Assembly: GCA_038998365.1 (NCBI GenBank)
Contig: JAVZHJ010000005.1
Span: 1-21,871 of the forward strand
Length of the DNA: 21,871 nucleotides
Direction of reading: 5' to 3'
Source: JAVZGQ01 sp038998365
GTDB lineage: Archaea > Aenigmatarchaeota > Aenigmatarchaeia > CG10238-14 > SCSR01
Both the position numbers and the translations under genes were made by a program. Shown piece by piece: positions 1-7,466 of the stretch (position 1 is its first letter; every line of letters starts with the position of its first letter). Below the pieces are notes generated by a model. That model had not been told where the DNA came from. It made no database searches and saw nothing but the letters and a program-made list of their open reading frames with translations.

Positions 1-237
1 GAAATAGAGAACCAAATCAATTATTTAAGCCAATATGATAAGCTTTCTTTCATTTCAAAATTTGAAGAAACTAAAAATGGTTTTGATGTTTTTGTGGGAT
101 CAAAAAATTCTGCAAATCAAATAGCAAGGATTCTTAAAGCAAAATATAAAGCGAAGCTTAAAATAACGAAAAAGTTGGCAGGAAGAATTAAAGGCAAAAA
201 AGTTTATAGGGACACAATATTAATTTCTATTTCTTAA
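1..237 (+). CDS. nmd3: Nmd3-like protein, C-terminal part (5' end outside window)
   Basis: Frame 1 is open from the first base to TAA at 235-237, giving the last 78 residues of a longer protein. The segment has the look of the archaeal Nmd3 C-terminus: a short beta-rich unit with FDVFVGSKNSA, then a helix, a K/L-rich turn, and the closing strand KKVYRDTILISIS. Nmd3 is a zinc-binding 60S export adaptor in eukaryotes; the archaeal role is presumed to be in large-subunit maturation. The Cys motifs of the N-terminus lie outside the window, so the call rests only on this tail and on its position before aIF1A, which suits a translation and ribosome cluster. Confidence 0.68.
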   Translation, partial: EIENQINYLSQYDKLSFISKFEETKNGFDVFVGSKNSANQIARILKAKYKAKLKITKKLAGRIKGKKVYRDTILISIS

Positions 238-268
238 ATGGATTGAAATAAATATATAAGGGAAGAAA

Positions 269-592
269 ATGCCAAAGAAATACGAGCCAACACAAGAAGA
301 GCTTGAGATAGCCAGGATTAGAATTCCGAGAGAAGGAGAAGTTTTAGGAGCAGTTGAGATGATGTTAGGTGGAGATAAACTCAAGGTTATATGTGATGAT
401 GGTAACACAAGAATTTGTAGAATTCCTGGTAGGTTGAGAAAGAAAGTATGGGTTGGCGCTGGAGATTTGGTTTTAATTCAACCTTGGAAGGTTCAAAGCA
501 ATGAAAGAGGCGACATAATTTTCAAGTATACACCAACCCAAGCTCATTGGCTAAAAAGAAAAGGGTTTGTCAAAAATATTCAAATAGAGTAG
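269..592 (+). CDS. eif1A: Translation initiation factor aIF1A
   Basis: A 107-residue protein covering the full usual length of archaeal IF1A. The S1/IF1-type OB fold spans about residues 20-92, with the family features GEVLGAVEMMLGGDKLKVICDDG, then R-rich IPGRLRKKVW and GDLVLIQPW. aIF1A binds the A site of the small ribosomal subunit and helps start-codon selection with aIF1 and aIF2. The basic N-terminal MPKKYEPT tail is typical. GGGAAG lies a few bases before the ATG, and an AT-rich AAATATATAAG stretch at about 247-257 could be the promoter. The KH-protein gene begins 5 bases after the stop, so the two are probably co-transcribed. Confidence 0.96.
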   Translation: MPKKYEPTQEELEIARIRIPREGEVLGAVEMMLGGDKLKVICDDGNTRICRIPGRLRKKVWVGAGDLVLIQPWKVQSNERGDIIFKYTPTQAHWLKRKGFVKNIQIE

Positions 593-597
593 TTAAA

Positions 598-1083
598 ATG
601 ATAGATTTTGTTAAGATTCCTGAAGAGAGATTGAAAATTTTCGATAGAAAAGGCTATTCAAAAAAATTAGAAACATTGACAAATTGCAACATAAATATAA
701 ATGAAGAAATTTCAATAGAGTGTGAAGATCCTTTGTTGCTAATGAGATTGAAAGAAGTGATTAAAGCTTTTGGTAGAGGTTTTGATTTTGAAGATACATT
801 GAATTTGTTGGATGAAGAATATTTTTTAGAAACAATAAACATACAAGATTTTTCCGGAAAATCAAAAAATAGAATGTTTGTGGTTAAAGGCAGAGTAATA
901 GGAAGAAAAGGAAAAGCAAAAAAATTAATAGAAAAACATACAAATGTTAAAATTGCAATATATGGTAAAACTATCTCGATAATTGGAAAGTGGGATGATG
1001 TGCAAAGAGCAAAAAAAGCTGTTGAAAGTTTATTGCAAGGAAGAAAGCATGGTACAGTTTTTAGAAATTTAATGGAAGATTAA
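598..1083 (+). CDS. KH-domain rRNA-processing protein (Dim2/Pno1/Krr1-like)
   Basis: A 161-residue protein with two KH-like halves. The first (about 20-90) is degenerate. The second (about 93-150) carries the RNA-binding loop VIGRKG with GRKG at 102-105, followed by a typical KH helix and strand. The C-terminal signature GRKHGTVFRNLMED matches the universal archaeal KH protein related to Pno1/Dim2, which acts in small-subunit rRNA maturation. The ATG at 598 is preferred over an in-frame start at 547 because the earlier one lies inside the aIF1A gene and adds a 17-residue basic extension. Top6B starts 1 base after the stop. In many archaea a RIO kinase gene lies between aIF1A and this gene; it is absent here. 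Confidence 0.9.
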   Translation: MIDFVKIPEERLKIFDRKGYSKKLETLTNCNININEEISIECEDPLLLMRLKEVIKAFGRGFDFEDTLNLLDEEYFLETINIQDFSGKSKNRMFVVKGRVIGRKGKAKKLIEKHTNVKIAIYGKTISIIGKWDDVQRAKKAVESLLQGRKHGTVFRNLMED

Positions 1084-1084
1084 C

Positions 1085-2659
1085 ATGGTTGAAGAAACTA
1101 TAGCCGAAAAAATGGCAAAAGACATGAAAGAAGTTTCTGTAGCAGAATTTTTCGAGAAAAATAGGCACTTACTTGGCTACGAGAATCCTGCTAAAGCTTT
1201 GTTGACTGTGGTGAAAGAAGGAGTTGATAATAGCCTGGATGCTTGTGGTGAAGCTGGAATTCTACCAGAAATAAAAGTTGTTGTTAAGCCAACAAATGCC
1301 GAAAGGTTTAAAGTTGTAATTGAAGATAACGGCCCGGGTGTAATTGAATCAAAAGTTCCTTACGCCTTTGGTAAATTTTTATATGGCTCAAAATTCCACA
1401 GGCTAAGGCAGTCACGAGGTGTTCAAGGTCTTGGAATTCACGGCGCAGTTCTATATTCTCAACTCACCACAGGCAAACCAACAAGAATTACAACAAGCAC
1501 AGGCAAAGACATTCATATTTTCGAGCTAATGATAGATGTAATCAAAAACGAGCCGATAATTGTTTCTCACAAAGTGGAGAAAAATCCAAGTAAATGGCAT
1601 GGTGTTAAGATTGAAATGGAAATCGAAGGCAAATACGTGGAAAGAGCACAATCAGTTCCAGAATATCTTAAACAAACAGCAATCGCAAATCCATATGCTA
1701 AAATAATTTTTGATGGACCAAATGGTAAAATTGAGTTTGAAAGGGCTGTCAAAGAAATGCCAAAACAGCCAAAAGAAATTAAGCCACATCCTTATGGTGT
1801 TGAGATTGGTCTTCTGAGAAGAATGCTCTCAACTACAAAAACAAAAACTCTTTTACAATTTTTAACTTCTGAATTTTCTAGGGTCGGAAGAAGGTCTGCC
1901 GAACAAATTTGTAAACTAGCAAAACTTGAGTTGAATAAGAAGCCGCAACAACTAACACACGAAGAATCAGAAAGATTGCACAAAGCTATGCAGTTAGTCA
2001 AGCTGATTGCTCCACCTACAGACTGTCTTTCTCCCCTAGGTGAAAAACTTATAATGGAAGGTTTGAAGAAAGAAACTGGTGCTGAATATGTGGTTGCCGT
2101 CACAAGACCACCAAGTGTTTATAGAGGAAATCCATTTCAAGTTGAGTGTGGACTAGCTTATGGAGGTAATTTACCACAAGACCAAACAGCCCAGCTTTTG
2201 AGATTTGCCAACAAAGTTCCTTTGCTTTACCATCAAGCAGATTGTGCTTTAACCGAAGCAACAGTAGAAACAGATTTTCGTCGCTATGGCTTATCACAAT
2301 CTCAAGGCCAACTCCCCGTAGGACCTTTAGTAATCTTTATACATTTTGCTTCAGTTTGGGTACCATTCACTTCTGAAGGAAAGCAAGCTATAGCAAAGTA
2401 TCCAGAAATTATTCGTGAGATTAAGCTAGCTCTTCAAGACGCCGGAAGAAAGCTTGCAAGCTATGTTAGGCAAATAAGAAGAGAAAGAGAATCACAAATG
2501 AGGAGAGAATTGTTTGGAAAGTATATACCAGAGCTTGCAGAATCTTTAGAAAAATTGACAGGAGAACAAAAAGAAAAGATAATTGAAGAATTAGAAAAGA
2601 TAATTAAGAAAGGTGAGGTAAGTGGAAAAGAAGAAGGAGGAAGTGAAGAAAAGTCTTAA
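1085..2659 (+). CDS. top6B: DNA topoisomerase VI subunit B
   Basis: A 524-residue ATPase subunit of topoisomerase VI, which passes one DNA duplex through another with subunit A. The GHKL (Bergerat) ATP site is intact: N-box KEGVDNSLDAC with E45 and N49, G1 box DNGPG at 81-85, and G2 box RGVQGLGIHGAVLYSQ at 111-126. The H2TH and transducer regions follow, with the conserved LLRRML and PTDCLSPLGE segments and a helix-rich C-terminus. Length is close to crenarchaeal Top6B; there is no added C-terminal Ig-like domain. The gene overlaps top6A by 38 bases, suggesting coupled translation of the two subunits. Confidence 0.97.
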   Translation: MVEETIAEKMAKDMKEVSVAEFFEKNRHLLGYENPAKALLTVVKEGVDNSLDACGEAGILPEIKVVVKPTNAERFKVVIEDNGPGVIESKVPYAFGKFLYGSKFHRLRQSRGVQGLGIHGAVLYSQLTTGKPTRITTSTGKDIHIFELMIDVIKNEPIIVSHKVEKNPSKWHGVKIEMEIEGKYVERAQSVPEYLKQTAIANPYAKIIFDGPNGKIEFERAVKEMPKQPKEIKPHPYGVEIGLLRRMLSTTKTKTLLQFLTSEFSRVGRRSAEQICKLAKLELNKKPQQLTHEESERLHKAMQLVKLIAPPTDCLSPLGEKLIMEGLKKETGAEYVVAVTRPPSVYRGNPFQVECGLAYGGNLPQDQTAQLLRFANKVPLLYHQADCALTEATVETDFRRYGLSQSQGQLPVGPLVIFIHFASVWVPFTSEGKQAIAKYPEIIREIKLALQDAGRKLASYVRQIRRERESQMRRELFGKYIPELAESLEKLTGEQKEKIIEELEKIIKKGEVSGKEEGGSEEKS

Positions 2660-3710
2660 GAACATAGGAGAAAAGGTCTTGGATGATATAAGAAATGGAA
2701 GAAATCCAAGCTTAGACGTGCCTATAAGAGCTTTGAGCAATGTCAAGTTTGATGAGCAAACAAAAATGCTTGTTTTGGGAAACGCAACAGCAAAAAGATA
2801 TTTCTTCAATATAGCCCATGTGAGAAAATTTGTTCAAACTATAGAAGCAGCAGCCCTTTCAAAAGAATTGATAGAAGTTAATAAACACTTAAGCTTAAGA
2901 GAAGCCTTTTATCGAATGAAAAGGACTTTACCTGGATCGAACATAAACCTTGTTGATGAGCAAACAGAATCGAACGAAGCAATAGAAGATTTGGAGCTCA
3001 TAGCAAACGCTTCAAGAGAACAGCTTCATATAAATGCAAACAAAATGGGTTCTGTTGCTGGAAAAGTTGTAATTGAGGATAAAGGCGATATTGTTGATTG
3101 GAGCAAGCTTGGTTCTGGAGGTTGGAGCATTCCTTCAAATGTTGAAGACATAGTTTTCAAGAAGGTTAATGCAAAGTTTGTGATTTACATGGAAAAAGCT
3201 GCTGAGTGGGAAAGATTGCATGAAGATAGGGTTTGGGAGAAATTGAATTGTGTTATTGTTAGCTCTCAAGGTCAAGCCACAAGAGGAGTAAGAAGGCTTT
3301 TGCAAAGACTTCACTTAGAGCACAATTTACCAATTTATGTTTTGACAGATTTCGACCCATGGGGATTTTACATCTATTCGGTTCTTAAATTTGGTTCAAT
3401 TTCTTTGGCTCACATCTCAGAAAGACTTGCAATCCCGGAAGCAAAATTCTTGGGCTTGACAGCTGATGATATAGAAAATTACGATTTGAAAAAACATTTG
3501 ATAAAATTTAAAGAAGTTGATTTTAAGAGATTGGAACAGATAAAGAATTACGAATGGTTTAAGAGTAGCAAAGAATGGCAAAGGCAGTTTAAGATGATGA
3601 AAGATATGAAAGCAAAGGCAGAATTAGCAGCACTTTCTTCAAAAGGCATAACATTCATCTCTGACAAATACCTTCCTGAAAAGATAAAGAAGAAAGACTG
3701 GTTGGATTAA
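2622..3710 (+). CDS. top6A: DNA topoisomerase VI subunit A (Spo11-like)
   Basis: A 362-residue DNA-cleaving subunit. The catalytic tyrosine is Y97 in LSLREAFYRMKRTL (CAP domain). The Toprim domain has the metal ligands E191 in YMEKAAEW and D243/D245 in TDFDPWGFY. The start is a GTG at 2622 inside the top6B end, preceded by GGTGAGG at 2612-2618; a second in-frame GTG at 2643 could also serve, removing 7 lysine/glutamate-rich residues. The product pairs with Top6B into an A2B2 enzyme. It is intact, ending KKKDWLD. The sequence just after the stop holds the remains of an unrelated gene. Confidence 0.97.
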   Translation: MEKKKEEVKKSLKNIGEKVLDDIRNGRNPSLDVPIRALSNVKFDEQTKMLVLGNATAKRYFFNIAHVRKFVQTIEAAALSKELIEVNKHLSLREAFYRMKRTLPGSNINLVDEQTESNEAIEDLELIANASREQLHINANKMGSVAGKVVIEDKGDIVDWSKLGSGGWSIPSNVEDIVFKKVNAKFVIYMEKAAEWERLHEDRVWEKLNCVIVSSQGQATRGVRRLLQRLHLEHNLPIYVLTDFDPWGFYIYSVLKFGSISLAHISERLAIPEAKFLGLTADDIENYDLKKHLIKFKEVDFKRLEQIKNYEWFKSSKEWQRQFKMMKDMKAKAELAALSSKGITFISDKYLPEKIKKKDWLD

Positions 3711-3731
3711 ACGAAACTGGAAATAATAGTC

Positions 3732-4116
3732 ATGAGTTTAATGTTATATTTCTCTACCCAGAGTCCCTGATTTTTATAGCACTATTTTTACCATCAATTT
3801 TATCTTTTTTATTTTTAGGCTCAAAGATTGGATTTAAAAACATCTTTTATCTTATTACACTTATTTCAGTAAATCCTTTTAAGTCAGTACCTATAATTGA
3901 TGTTTTTTTAGGAATATTAGTTGCTGATTTTTTGGCGTTTTATCAATATTTTGTGGTATAGGTACTTTATGTTTTATTTTTTCTTTTTCTTGGACATTAT
4001 CAGCATTATTCAATATCTTGTTTGGCTATCTTCAAAAAAGACGCTTTGGTAGTTGGTATATGGTAATTGACGTATTAGATTATTATAAAAAAGGACCAGA
4101 ATTATCTACATCTTAA
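3732..4116 (+). pseudogene. Frameshifted small membrane-protein gene
   Basis: This 436-base gap between top6A and the next gene has no intact ORF, but three reading frames join into one sensible protein. Frame 1 starts at ATG 3732 (MSLMLYF) and stops at 3768. If one T is missing in the run at 3749-3751, reading continues as LYPESLIFIALFLPSIL in the next frame up to TAG 3959-3961. If another T is missing in the T6 run at 3928-3933, it continues as FFGVLSIFCGIG to the natural-looking end DYYKKGPELSTS and TAA 4114-4116. The joined product would be about 128 residues with three or four hydrophobic helices and a hydrophilic tail. Function is not recognised. Both defects are single-base losses in T runs, so either gene decay or sequencing error is possible. 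Confidence 0.6.
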
Positions 4117-4152
4117 TCACAGTTTAATAATTTAAATTTTCTAAAATTGATT

Positions 4153-4833
4153 ATGTCAATAGCTCTTGTACCAGCTTACAATGAAGAAAAGACCATCCAA
4201 GAAGTTATTCGTAGGTTAAAAAAAGTTGGTTTGAAAGCAGTTGTGATTGATGATTGCTCAAAAGATAGAACATTTGAATTGGCAAAAAGGGCTGGGGCAA
4301 TTGTTCTGAAACATGAAAAAAATAAAGGAAAAGGTGAAGCTATAAAGACTGGCATTAATTTCTTGCTTAAAAAATATCCTTCTGTTGAAAATGTTATTAT
4401 TGTCGATGCCGATATGCAGTATTTACCTGATGAAGCAATAAATTTTTTAAAAGCTTTGAAAGAAGAAAAAACAGACTTTGTGATGGGGAAAAGAGATTGG
4501 TCAAAAGTACCTTTAAGACATAGACTTGGAAATTTCATTTGGAGGACAAGCTTTAACATCTTGTTTGGACAAAGAATGGAAGACACGAATTGCGGCTTTG
4601 TAGCATTTTCGAGAAAGGCTATGGAAAAAATTAAAAATGATATTCACGGCGGCTACGTGCTTGAAGACCAAATGTTGATTTCAGCCGTGAAAAATAAATT
4701 TAAAATAAAACAAGTTCCAGTAAGTGTAAATTACAAAAAAAGGTCCGGTTTTTTAAGAGGAATAAGAATGGTCTTAGGCGTTTTGATTTTCGTGATAAAA
4801 GAAGGAATAAAATATAGATTAAAAATCGATTGA
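4153..4833 (+). CDS. Family 2 glycosyltransferase (DPM1/polyprenyl-phosphate type)
   Basis: A 226-residue GT-A fold enzyme that probably moves a sugar from a nucleotide donor to a polyprenyl (dolichyl) phosphate on the inner face of the membrane. It has the N-terminal ALVPAYNEE nucleotide-binding strand, VIDDCSKD, KGKGEAIKTG, and the DxD metal site at D85-D87 in IVDADMQY. The later NCGFVAFSRKA and GYVLEDQML segments fit the family. There is no added transmembrane domain, only an amphipathic C-terminal helix, so it is closest to short DPM1-like enzymes. ATG 4153 is chosen over a TTG at 4147. An AT-rich TTTAAATTTT at 4131-4140 may be the promoter. It could supply lipid-linked sugars for glycosylation of the S-layer and other envelope proteins; that link is inference. 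Confidence 0.88.
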   Translation: MSIALVPAYNEEKTIQEVIRRLKKVGLKAVVIDDCSKDRTFELAKRAGAIVLKHEKNKGKGEAIKTGINFLLKKYPSVENVIIVDADMQYLPDEAINFLKALKEEKTDFVMGKRDWSKVPLRHRLGNFIWRTSFNILFGQRMEDTNCGFVAFSRKAMEKIKNDIHGGYVLEDQMLISAVKNKFKIKQVPVSVNYKKRSGFLRGIRMVLGVLIFVIKEGIKYRLKID

Positions 4834-4878
4834 AAAACAAAATAAATTTAAAAAGTCAATTATTAAAAAGTCTATCTT

Positions 4879-4967
4879 GGGACGGTAGCTCAACCCGGGA
4901 GAGCAACCATTTGGCTCTAGATCGCCTGAAGAGCGATGTGTTGTGGGTTCAAATCCCACCCGTCCCA
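4879..4967 (+). tRNA. tRNA-Phe(GAA) with 15-base intron
   Basis: Acceptor stem GGGACGG/CCGTCCC closes perfectly, discriminator A at 4967, no encoded CCA. D arm GCTC...GAGC (4888-4904), anticodon arm ATCGC-CTGAAGA-GCGAT at 4921-4937 (anticodon GAA), T arm GTGGG-TTCAAAT-CCCAC. The gene is 89 bases; removing 4906-4920 gives a standard 74-base tRNA with one base between D and anticodon stems. A TATA-like TTTAAAAA at 4847-4854 lies about 29 bases upstream of the mature 5' end. Confidence 0.93.
4906..4920 (+). other. tRNA-Phe intron at position 26/27 with bulge-helix-bulge
   Basis: A non-canonical intron between the D stem and anticodon stem. The exon-intron fold gives a bulge-helix-bulge: central helix AGAG/CTCT (4 perfect pairs), 5' bulge CAA cut as CA|A, 3' bulge AGA cut as AG|A, and an inner CC/GG closing an ATTT loop. 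Cutting at those points leaves exactly the spacing of a normal tRNA. Confidence 0.82.
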
Positions 4968-4998
4968 TCTTTTTAATCTTAAACTCAAAATTATTTTC

Positions 4999-5511
4999 AT
5001 GAAGATCACAATTGTTCAGCTTGGTAAAATTCCTGAGAATCTTTTGACTGCCATAACTTCAGAATTAAGGGAAACTTTTAGCTTGACTACAGAAACTACT
5101 AAGCCAATGGAAATTCCAAAAGAATTTTGTAATACAATTCGACAGCAATATCCAGCACCTCTTGTACTGAAATTCCTATCAGAAAAATTTCGAGGCAAGA
5201 CCTTGGGAATTACAGACAAAGATCTTTACGCTGAATCTTTGAATTTTGTTTTCGGTCAAGCTTACTGTCCAGGAAATCATGGGATTGTTTCAATTCACAG
5301 ATTAGATCCAACTTTTTACAAACAAAAACCAAATGAAAGCCTTTTAATCGAGAGAGCTGTAAAAGAAGCTGTTCATGAAGTTGGCCATATGCTTGGTTTA
5401 GATCATTGCTCAATTTCAACTTGTGTGATGAGTTTTTCGAATACTGTTGGAGATGTTGACAGAAAAAGGAAAGAACTGTGCCAGAGCTGCCAGAAAAGAG
5501 TTTGGGTCTAA
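4999..5511 (+). CDS. amzA: Archaemetzincin zinc metalloprotease
   Basis: A 170-residue protein with the archaemetzincin signature HEVGHMLGLDHC: zinc ligands H126, H130 and H136 with catalytic E127. A second metal site is formed by C137, C142, C161 and C164 (DHC...TC...LCQSC), as in the family. The met-turn is CVMSFSN. Archaemetzincins are cytosolic peptidases or aminopeptidases whose physiological substrates in archaea are not known. ATG 4999 is chosen because an upstream in-frame start at 4936 lies inside tRNA-Phe. The gene follows that tRNA by 31 bases; a T-rich stretch separates them. Confidence 0.95.
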   Translation: MKITIVQLGKIPENLLTAITSELRETFSLTTETTKPMEIPKEFCNTIRQQYPAPLVLKFLSEKFRGKTLGITDKDLYAESLNFVFGQAYCPGNHGIVSIHRLDPTFYKQKPNESLLIERAVKEAVHEVGHMLGLDHCSISTCVMSFSNTVGDVDRKRKELCQSCQKRVWV

Positions 5512-5521
5512 TTTTCAGAAA

Positions 5522-5535
5522 AGTTTTTAAAAACT
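5522..5535 (+). promoter_or_regulatory. Palindromic TATA box of the splicing endonuclease gene
   Basis: AGTTTTTAAAAACT is a perfect 14-base palindrome centred 26 bases before ATG 5555. That spacing puts the transcription start at or next to the ATG, which suggests a leaderless mRNA. Confidence 0.55.
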
Positions 5536-5554
5536 AGCAAAATAAATTAGTTGT

Positions 5555-6121
5555 ATGGTAGATAAGGTTTGGGAAGGCGAACTTATAGAGAATAGGGTCA
5601 TAATTTGGGATAGGGATTCTGTTAGACTTTATGATGATTCTGGCTATGGAAAACCAACTCCAGAAGAAAATCCAGATAGACTTGAGCTTGAGATGGTAGA
5701 GGCTGCTTATCTCCTTGAAAAAGGAAAAATAAAAGTTTTTGTTAAAGAAGATGGAAAGAAAAGATTTCTTGAACTTAAAGAACTTGTAGAAATAGCCACA
5801 AAAAATATAAATCAATTCCACCCACAGTTTGTGGTTTATCGTGATTTGCGAGATAGAGGCTATCTTGTGAAAACTGGATTCAAATTTGGTGCTCACTTCA
5901 GGGTTTATGAAAGAGGTGTAAAACTTGTTAGAGGGCCAAAAGCTCCACATGAACATACAAAGTTTGTGGTGCATGCGGTGCCAGAAGAAGCTGCTTTCTC
6001 TTTGCCCGAAATGTCAAGAGCAGTAAGACTTGCCCACAACATAAGGGCAACTTTCGTTTGGGCAGTTGTAGATAGAGAAAACGATTGCACTTACTACGAA
6101 ATCAAGCGATTAACACCATAG
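5555..6121 (+). CDS. endA: tRNA-splicing endonuclease, catalytic Lys replaced
   Basis: A 188-residue EndA-type subunit, the size of the archaeal alpha subunit. The enzyme cuts bulge-helix-bulge motifs to remove tRNA and rRNA introns. The C-terminal nuclease domain (about 92-188) has the family segment YRDLRDRGYLVKTGFKFGA, then the catalytic tyrosine Y118 in FRVYERG and histidine H134 in HEHTKFVV. The third member of the triad, the Lys of the family motif VRKKL (K156 in the Methanocaldococcus enzyme), aligns to A165 in HNIRATFVW. The N-terminal domain (about 1-85) is present. It is followed 11 bases later by eS17. Four tRNAs in this window have introns, so splicing is needed; either this subunit works without the Lys, pairs with another subunit, or is a structural (beta) subunit. 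Confidence 0.9.
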   Translation: MVDKVWEGELIENRVIIWDRDSVRLYDDSGYGKPTPEENPDRLELEMVEAAYLLEKGKIKVFVKEDGKKRFLELKELVEIATKNINQFHPQFVVYRDLRDRGYLVKTGFKFGAHFRVYERGVKLVRGPKAPHEHTKFVVHAVPEEAAFSLPEMSRAVRLAHNIRATFVWAVVDRENDCTYYEIKRLTP

Positions 6122-6132
6122 CCAGTGATTCT

Positions 6133-6324
6133 ATGGGAAGAATCAAAACTTCTTTTATTAAAAACATAGCAAGAGAATTGCTTGAAAAAAATTCAGATAA
6201 ATTTTCGACAAATTTTGAGAATAATAAGAAGGTTGTTGAACAGCTCATAGAAATAAAGTCAAAAAGGATAAGGAATATTGTTGCGGGATACATAACTTCT
6301 ATTAAAAAGAAAGAATCCAAATAA
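6133..6324 (+). CDS. rps17e: Small ribosomal subunit protein eS17
   Basis: A 63-residue protein matching archaeal S17e over its full length: MGRIKTSFIKNIARELL, then DKFSTNFENNKKVVEQL, and the conserved SKRIRNIVAGYITS close to the C-terminus. It is a small-subunit ribosomal protein shared by archaea and eukaryotes. The ATG at 6133 gives the conserved MGRI start; an in-frame ATG at 6085 lies inside the endonuclease gene and would add 16 unrelated residues. It is 11 bases after that gene and is probably translated from the same mRNA. Confidence 0.95.
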   Translation: MGRIKTSFIKNIARELLEKNSDKFSTNFENNKKVVEQLIEIKSKRIRNIVAGYITSIKKKESK

Positions 6325-6365
6325 ACTTATTTTCTTATTAAACATAATTTAATTTAGGGGCTTAA

Positions 6366-7466
6366 ATGAAAGCTCAGATTGACGAGTTTGCATTAGTTCT
6401 TCTAGCAGGCTTAATTCTTATTGGCATTTTGGTTGTTGTTTGGACGTCTCAAGCATCAACACAAATAACAGTCTTGCCAGAATCAAAGCATTTGACAATA
6501 GGCAGAGGATCCTCATCCTCTTTCTACATTTTCATGAATGGTACAGCTTACAATGTGACTTTAAGGAGCTCGGGAGAAATTGCAAATTGGATAAGTTTTG
6601 AGAGAAATAAGTTGAATGTGGAAGGAGAAGAAAAAGTTAGAGTTTTTGTTAATGTTCCAACTTCAGCGTCTTACGGTGTACATTGGGGAGAAATTTACGT
6701 TGAGACTTTAGGATTTCAGAAAATAATTTCTGTTTCAGTTAACGTTTCAACAACAACGGAAGAGAAGACCATTCCTTTCTCTTTTGGAGATTTTACAGTT
6801 GGCTATATAGTTGGGGAAGAGGTTTTAGCTAAAAGGGAAAATTTCAAAGTTGAAAAGGGCTACTTTTCAGAATTTTCTCCAAGTTTTGCTGCTATAATTC
6901 CTGAAGAAAAATTACCTTTAATTTCAAGAGGCTATTTGCAAATAATAGTGGATCAAACAAACTCTTTAGGTAATTTGATAGTAGAATTCAATGATAACAA
7001 AACTTTTGATAAGAAAGTTGGGGTTGGTGAAATAATAGTAGAAATTCCAAAAGAATTGATTAAAAGATCAAATTCAATAGTCTTGAAAGCAAGCACACCA
7101 GGCTTTGTGTTTTGGTCCAGCTCTTTATATAAAATAGCTTCAATCAGTCTTGTTGTTGAATACAATGGAACAATTTTCAGAGAATTTAGCTTTTATCTTG
7201 AAGAATTCGAGGCCAAGAATTTTAAAGATGGCAGGATTTCTTTATTTGCAAAGAGTTATGATATAGGCCTACCTCAAAAACCAGTAAGCTTGATAATCAA
7301 AATAAATGACAAGACGATTTACGAAGAGATACCACCATATTACTTAGTTAAGAAGTTTGGTAATGAAGTTAAGCTTAAATCCGGAATAAACAAAATTTCG
7401 TTTTCTTGTGAAAAAGGAGGATCTTATTCACTTGAAGACGTTACTTTGACAATTTCTCAATATTAA
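6366..7466 (+). CDS. Exported or pilin-like beta-sandwich protein
   Basis: A 366-residue protein of unknown function. The N-terminus MKAQIDEFALVLLAGLILIGILVVVW has a Lys-Ala then Gln-Ile-Asp-Glu before a 20-residue hydrophobic stretch, which resembles archaeal class III (prepilin) signal peptides; cleavage would be A3|Q4. The rest is rich in beta strands and Ser/Thr/Asn with several N-glycosylation sequons (NGT, NVT, NVS, NGT). Two or three Ig-like or jelly-roll units seem likely. It could be a cell-surface protein anchored by its N-terminal helix, or a minor pilin. GGGG lies 5 bases before the ATG. It converges on the DUF63 gene with a 4-base overlap. Confidence 0.65.
   Translation: MKAQIDEFALVLLAGLILIGILVVVWTSQASTQITVLPESKHLTIGRGSSSSFYIFMNGTAYNVTLRSSGEIANWISFERNKLNVEGEEKVRVFVNVPTSASYGVHWGEIYVETLGFQKIISVSVNVSTTTEEKTIPFSFGDFTVGYIVGEEVLAKRENFKVEKGYFSEFSPSFAAIIPEEKLPLISRGYLQIIVDQTNSLGNLIVEFNDNKTFDKKVGVGEIIVEIPKELIKRSNSIVLKASTPGFVFWSSSLYKIASISLVVEYNGTIFREFSFYLEEFEAKNFKDGRISLFAKSYDIGLPQKPVSLIIKINDKTIYEEIPPYYLVKKFGNEVKLKSGINKISFSCEKGGSYSLEDVTLTISQY

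Noticed and set aside
3926..3961. Programmed -1 frameshift at T TTT TTG
   Set aside because: The heptamer fits, but a second one-base loss upstream at 3749-3751 and the lack of a good start make decay or sequence error simpler.
4936..4998. Upstream start for archaemetzincin
   Set aside because: The extra 21 codons are read from inside tRNA-Phe; the ATG at 4999 begins the conserved domain.
6085..6132. Upstream start for eS17
   Set aside because: It lies in the endonuclease gene and adds residues not found in the family; MGRI at 6133 is the usual start.
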